21,523 nucleotides of DNA from a virus, in the IMG/VR virus record IMGVR_UViG_3300032282_006267, positions 1 through 21,523 of that record, one strand, 5' to 3'. How positions within the stretch are numbered: the stretch's first letter is position 1; each line of letters starts with the position of its first letter. Positions 20,568 to 21,523 of this stretch are shown one piece after another. Both the position numbers and the translations under genes were made by a program. The notes below the pieces were generated by a model. It worked only from the letters and a program-made list of their open reading frames with translations, had not been told where the DNA came from and did not search any database.

Positions 20568-21523
20568 AATAACTAAGAACGAATATTTAAATGCTGTAAT
20601 ATGCGATAAAATAGAATTTCTTATGGACTATTTTAATATTCAATATAAAAATGTTTCTGATTCAATAGTTTGTGCATGTCCAGTTCATGGTGGGGATAAT
20701 AGGACAGCAGTAAATCTTTTTATGTCTGGACATACAAGAGTTGGTAATTGGGTTTGTTATACACATCATTGCGAAAACACATTTATAAATACATCTATAG
20801 GTTTTTTCCGTGGAGTGATGAGCAATAAAAAATATGGTTGGTCAAAAGCTGGAGATAGAACAGTTAGTTTTTCAGACACAATTGCTTCTCTTTGCGGTTT
20901 ATTGAAAATAGATCTTTCAAGCATAAAAGATGATGTTCCTTCTCATGCTTTTGATAAACATGCACATTTATTTACAACTGTTAAAAAACAAAAAGAATTT
21001 TTATATACTAAAAAAGTTGTAAGAGAAAGGCTTGATATACCATCAAAATACTTTGTTTCTAGAGGTTATTCTGCAAATATATTGGATATGTATGATATTG
21101 GAGAATCAAAATCAGATAATAGGTTTTTTAGAAAAAGGGCAGTAGTTCCAGTATATGATTCAGACAATAAAACAATTGTAGGTTTTACTGGAAGAACTAT
21201 ACTTGATAAGTGCAGCAAGTGCAGTAACTATCATGAAAATGAAAGTTGCGATCCACAAAACGCTATTAGCAAATGGATTCACAATAAGGGATTCTCAAAA
21301 AAGAATTATCTTTATAACTTTGGAAACGCTAAAGATGAGATTAAAAAAACTGGAATAGTTATATTGGTTGAAGGTCCAGCAGATGTTTGGAAATTTGTTG
21401 AGAACGGAATACACAATGTTGTTGCTGTTTTTGGTTCTTCGCTTACAGATACACAACAGGTTTTGCTAGAATCTTCTGGTGCTACTACATTAATATTGCT
21501 TTTTGACTCAGATAAAGCTGGCA
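20548..21523 (+). CDS. dnaG: DnaG-type primase, 3' end beyond the window
   Basis: The 325 residues seen begin with a CHC2-like zinc finger: CPVH with C44 and H47, then C70 and C75 in VCYTHHC, for template recognition. A linker of about 80 residues leads to the RNA polymerase domain, with FRKRAVVPVYD at 194-204 and GFTGR at 212-216. KCSKCSNYHENESC at 221-234 is an extra Cys/His cluster inside this domain. The TOPRIM motif begins with ILVEGPADV at 272-280, where E275 is the first catalytic acid, and LFDSDKAG at 318-325 gives the DxD at 320 and 322. AAGGA lies at 20536-20540, and the gene overlaps the helicase by 20 bases. The helicase-interaction domain is outside the window. Confidence 0.9.
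   Translation, partial: MKSKSTEITKNEYLNAVICDKIEFLMDYFNIQYKNVSDSIVCACPVHGGDNRTAVNLFMSGHTRVGNWVCYTHHCENTFINTSIGFFRGVMSNKKYGWSKAGDRTVSFSDTIASLCGLLKIDLSSIKDDVPSHAFDKHAHLFTTVKKQKEFLYTKKVVRERLDIPSKYFVSRGYSANILDMYDIGESKSDNRFFRKRAVVPVYDSDNKTIVGFTGRTILDKCSKCSNYHENESCDPQNAISKWIHNKGFSKKNYLYNFGNAKDEIKKTGIVILVEGPADVWKFVENGIHNVVAVFGSSLTDTQQVLLESSGATTLILLFDSDKAG

Overview
The window looks like part of the genome of a tailed double-stranded DNA phage. It is A+T-rich by eye. Every supported gene is on the plus strand, and most genes abut or overlap through ATGA, TAATG or GTGA junctions. The gene content is typical of a phage with its own replication, recombination and nucleotide supply: a UvsX/RecA-type recombinase, a DnaB-type helicase, a DnaG-type primase, a B12-dependent ribonucleotide reductase and ThyX. 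No rRNA, tRNA, CRISPR array or transposon was seen. The host cannot be named. The exported protein at 5131-5910 resembles proteins I associate with planctomycete-rich metagenomes, but that is a weak recollection.

Layout. Bases 1-1299 hold a possible upstream gene end, a cysteine-rich phage protein, a peptide deformylase and a small unknown gene, closed by an A/T-type terminator hairpin. A 165-base intergenic stretch with a second hairpin follows. Bases 1465-8270 hold a small unknown gene, a GT4-type glycosyltransferase, ThyX with unknown neighbours, an exported protein next to a papain-like cysteine protease, and two methyltransferases, the second resembling sugar O-methyltransferases. A terminator-like hairpin ends this block. 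Bases 8332-9959 hold a small phage-domain protein, two small possibly membrane-associated proteins and a GT2-type glycosyltransferase. After a 146-base gap come the class II ribonucleotide reductase (10106-12397), a 32-codon basic mini-ORF, a GT10 (fucosyltransferase-like) glycosyltransferase and small zinc-ribbon or unknown proteins up to 15760. Bases 15753-21523 are a tight recombination and replication operon: intein-containing UvsX, a small endonuclease-like protein, a possible UvsY-like mediator, a zinc-ribbon protein, replicative helicase and primase (cut by the window edge).

How the genes fit together. The reductase and ThyX would supply dNTPs and dTMP. Helicase and primase form the replication core, with UvsX and its neighbours giving recombination-dependent replication. 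Three glycosyltransferases of different folds plus two methyltransferases suggest building or altering a glycan, on the virion or on the host surface.

The most striking element is an intein of about 322 residues that splits the Walker A loop of UvsX between the invariant Lys and Thr. It lacks an N-terminal nucleophile and carries the Trp/Cys/Thr triplet of class 3 inteins. Its LAGLIDADG endonuclease motifs look catalytically dead, and a Vsr/PD-(D/E)xK-like nuclease gene lies immediately downstream. A 13-base repeat occurs in two of the few intergenic gaps, with a near copy in a third, and may mark a phage-specific promoter.
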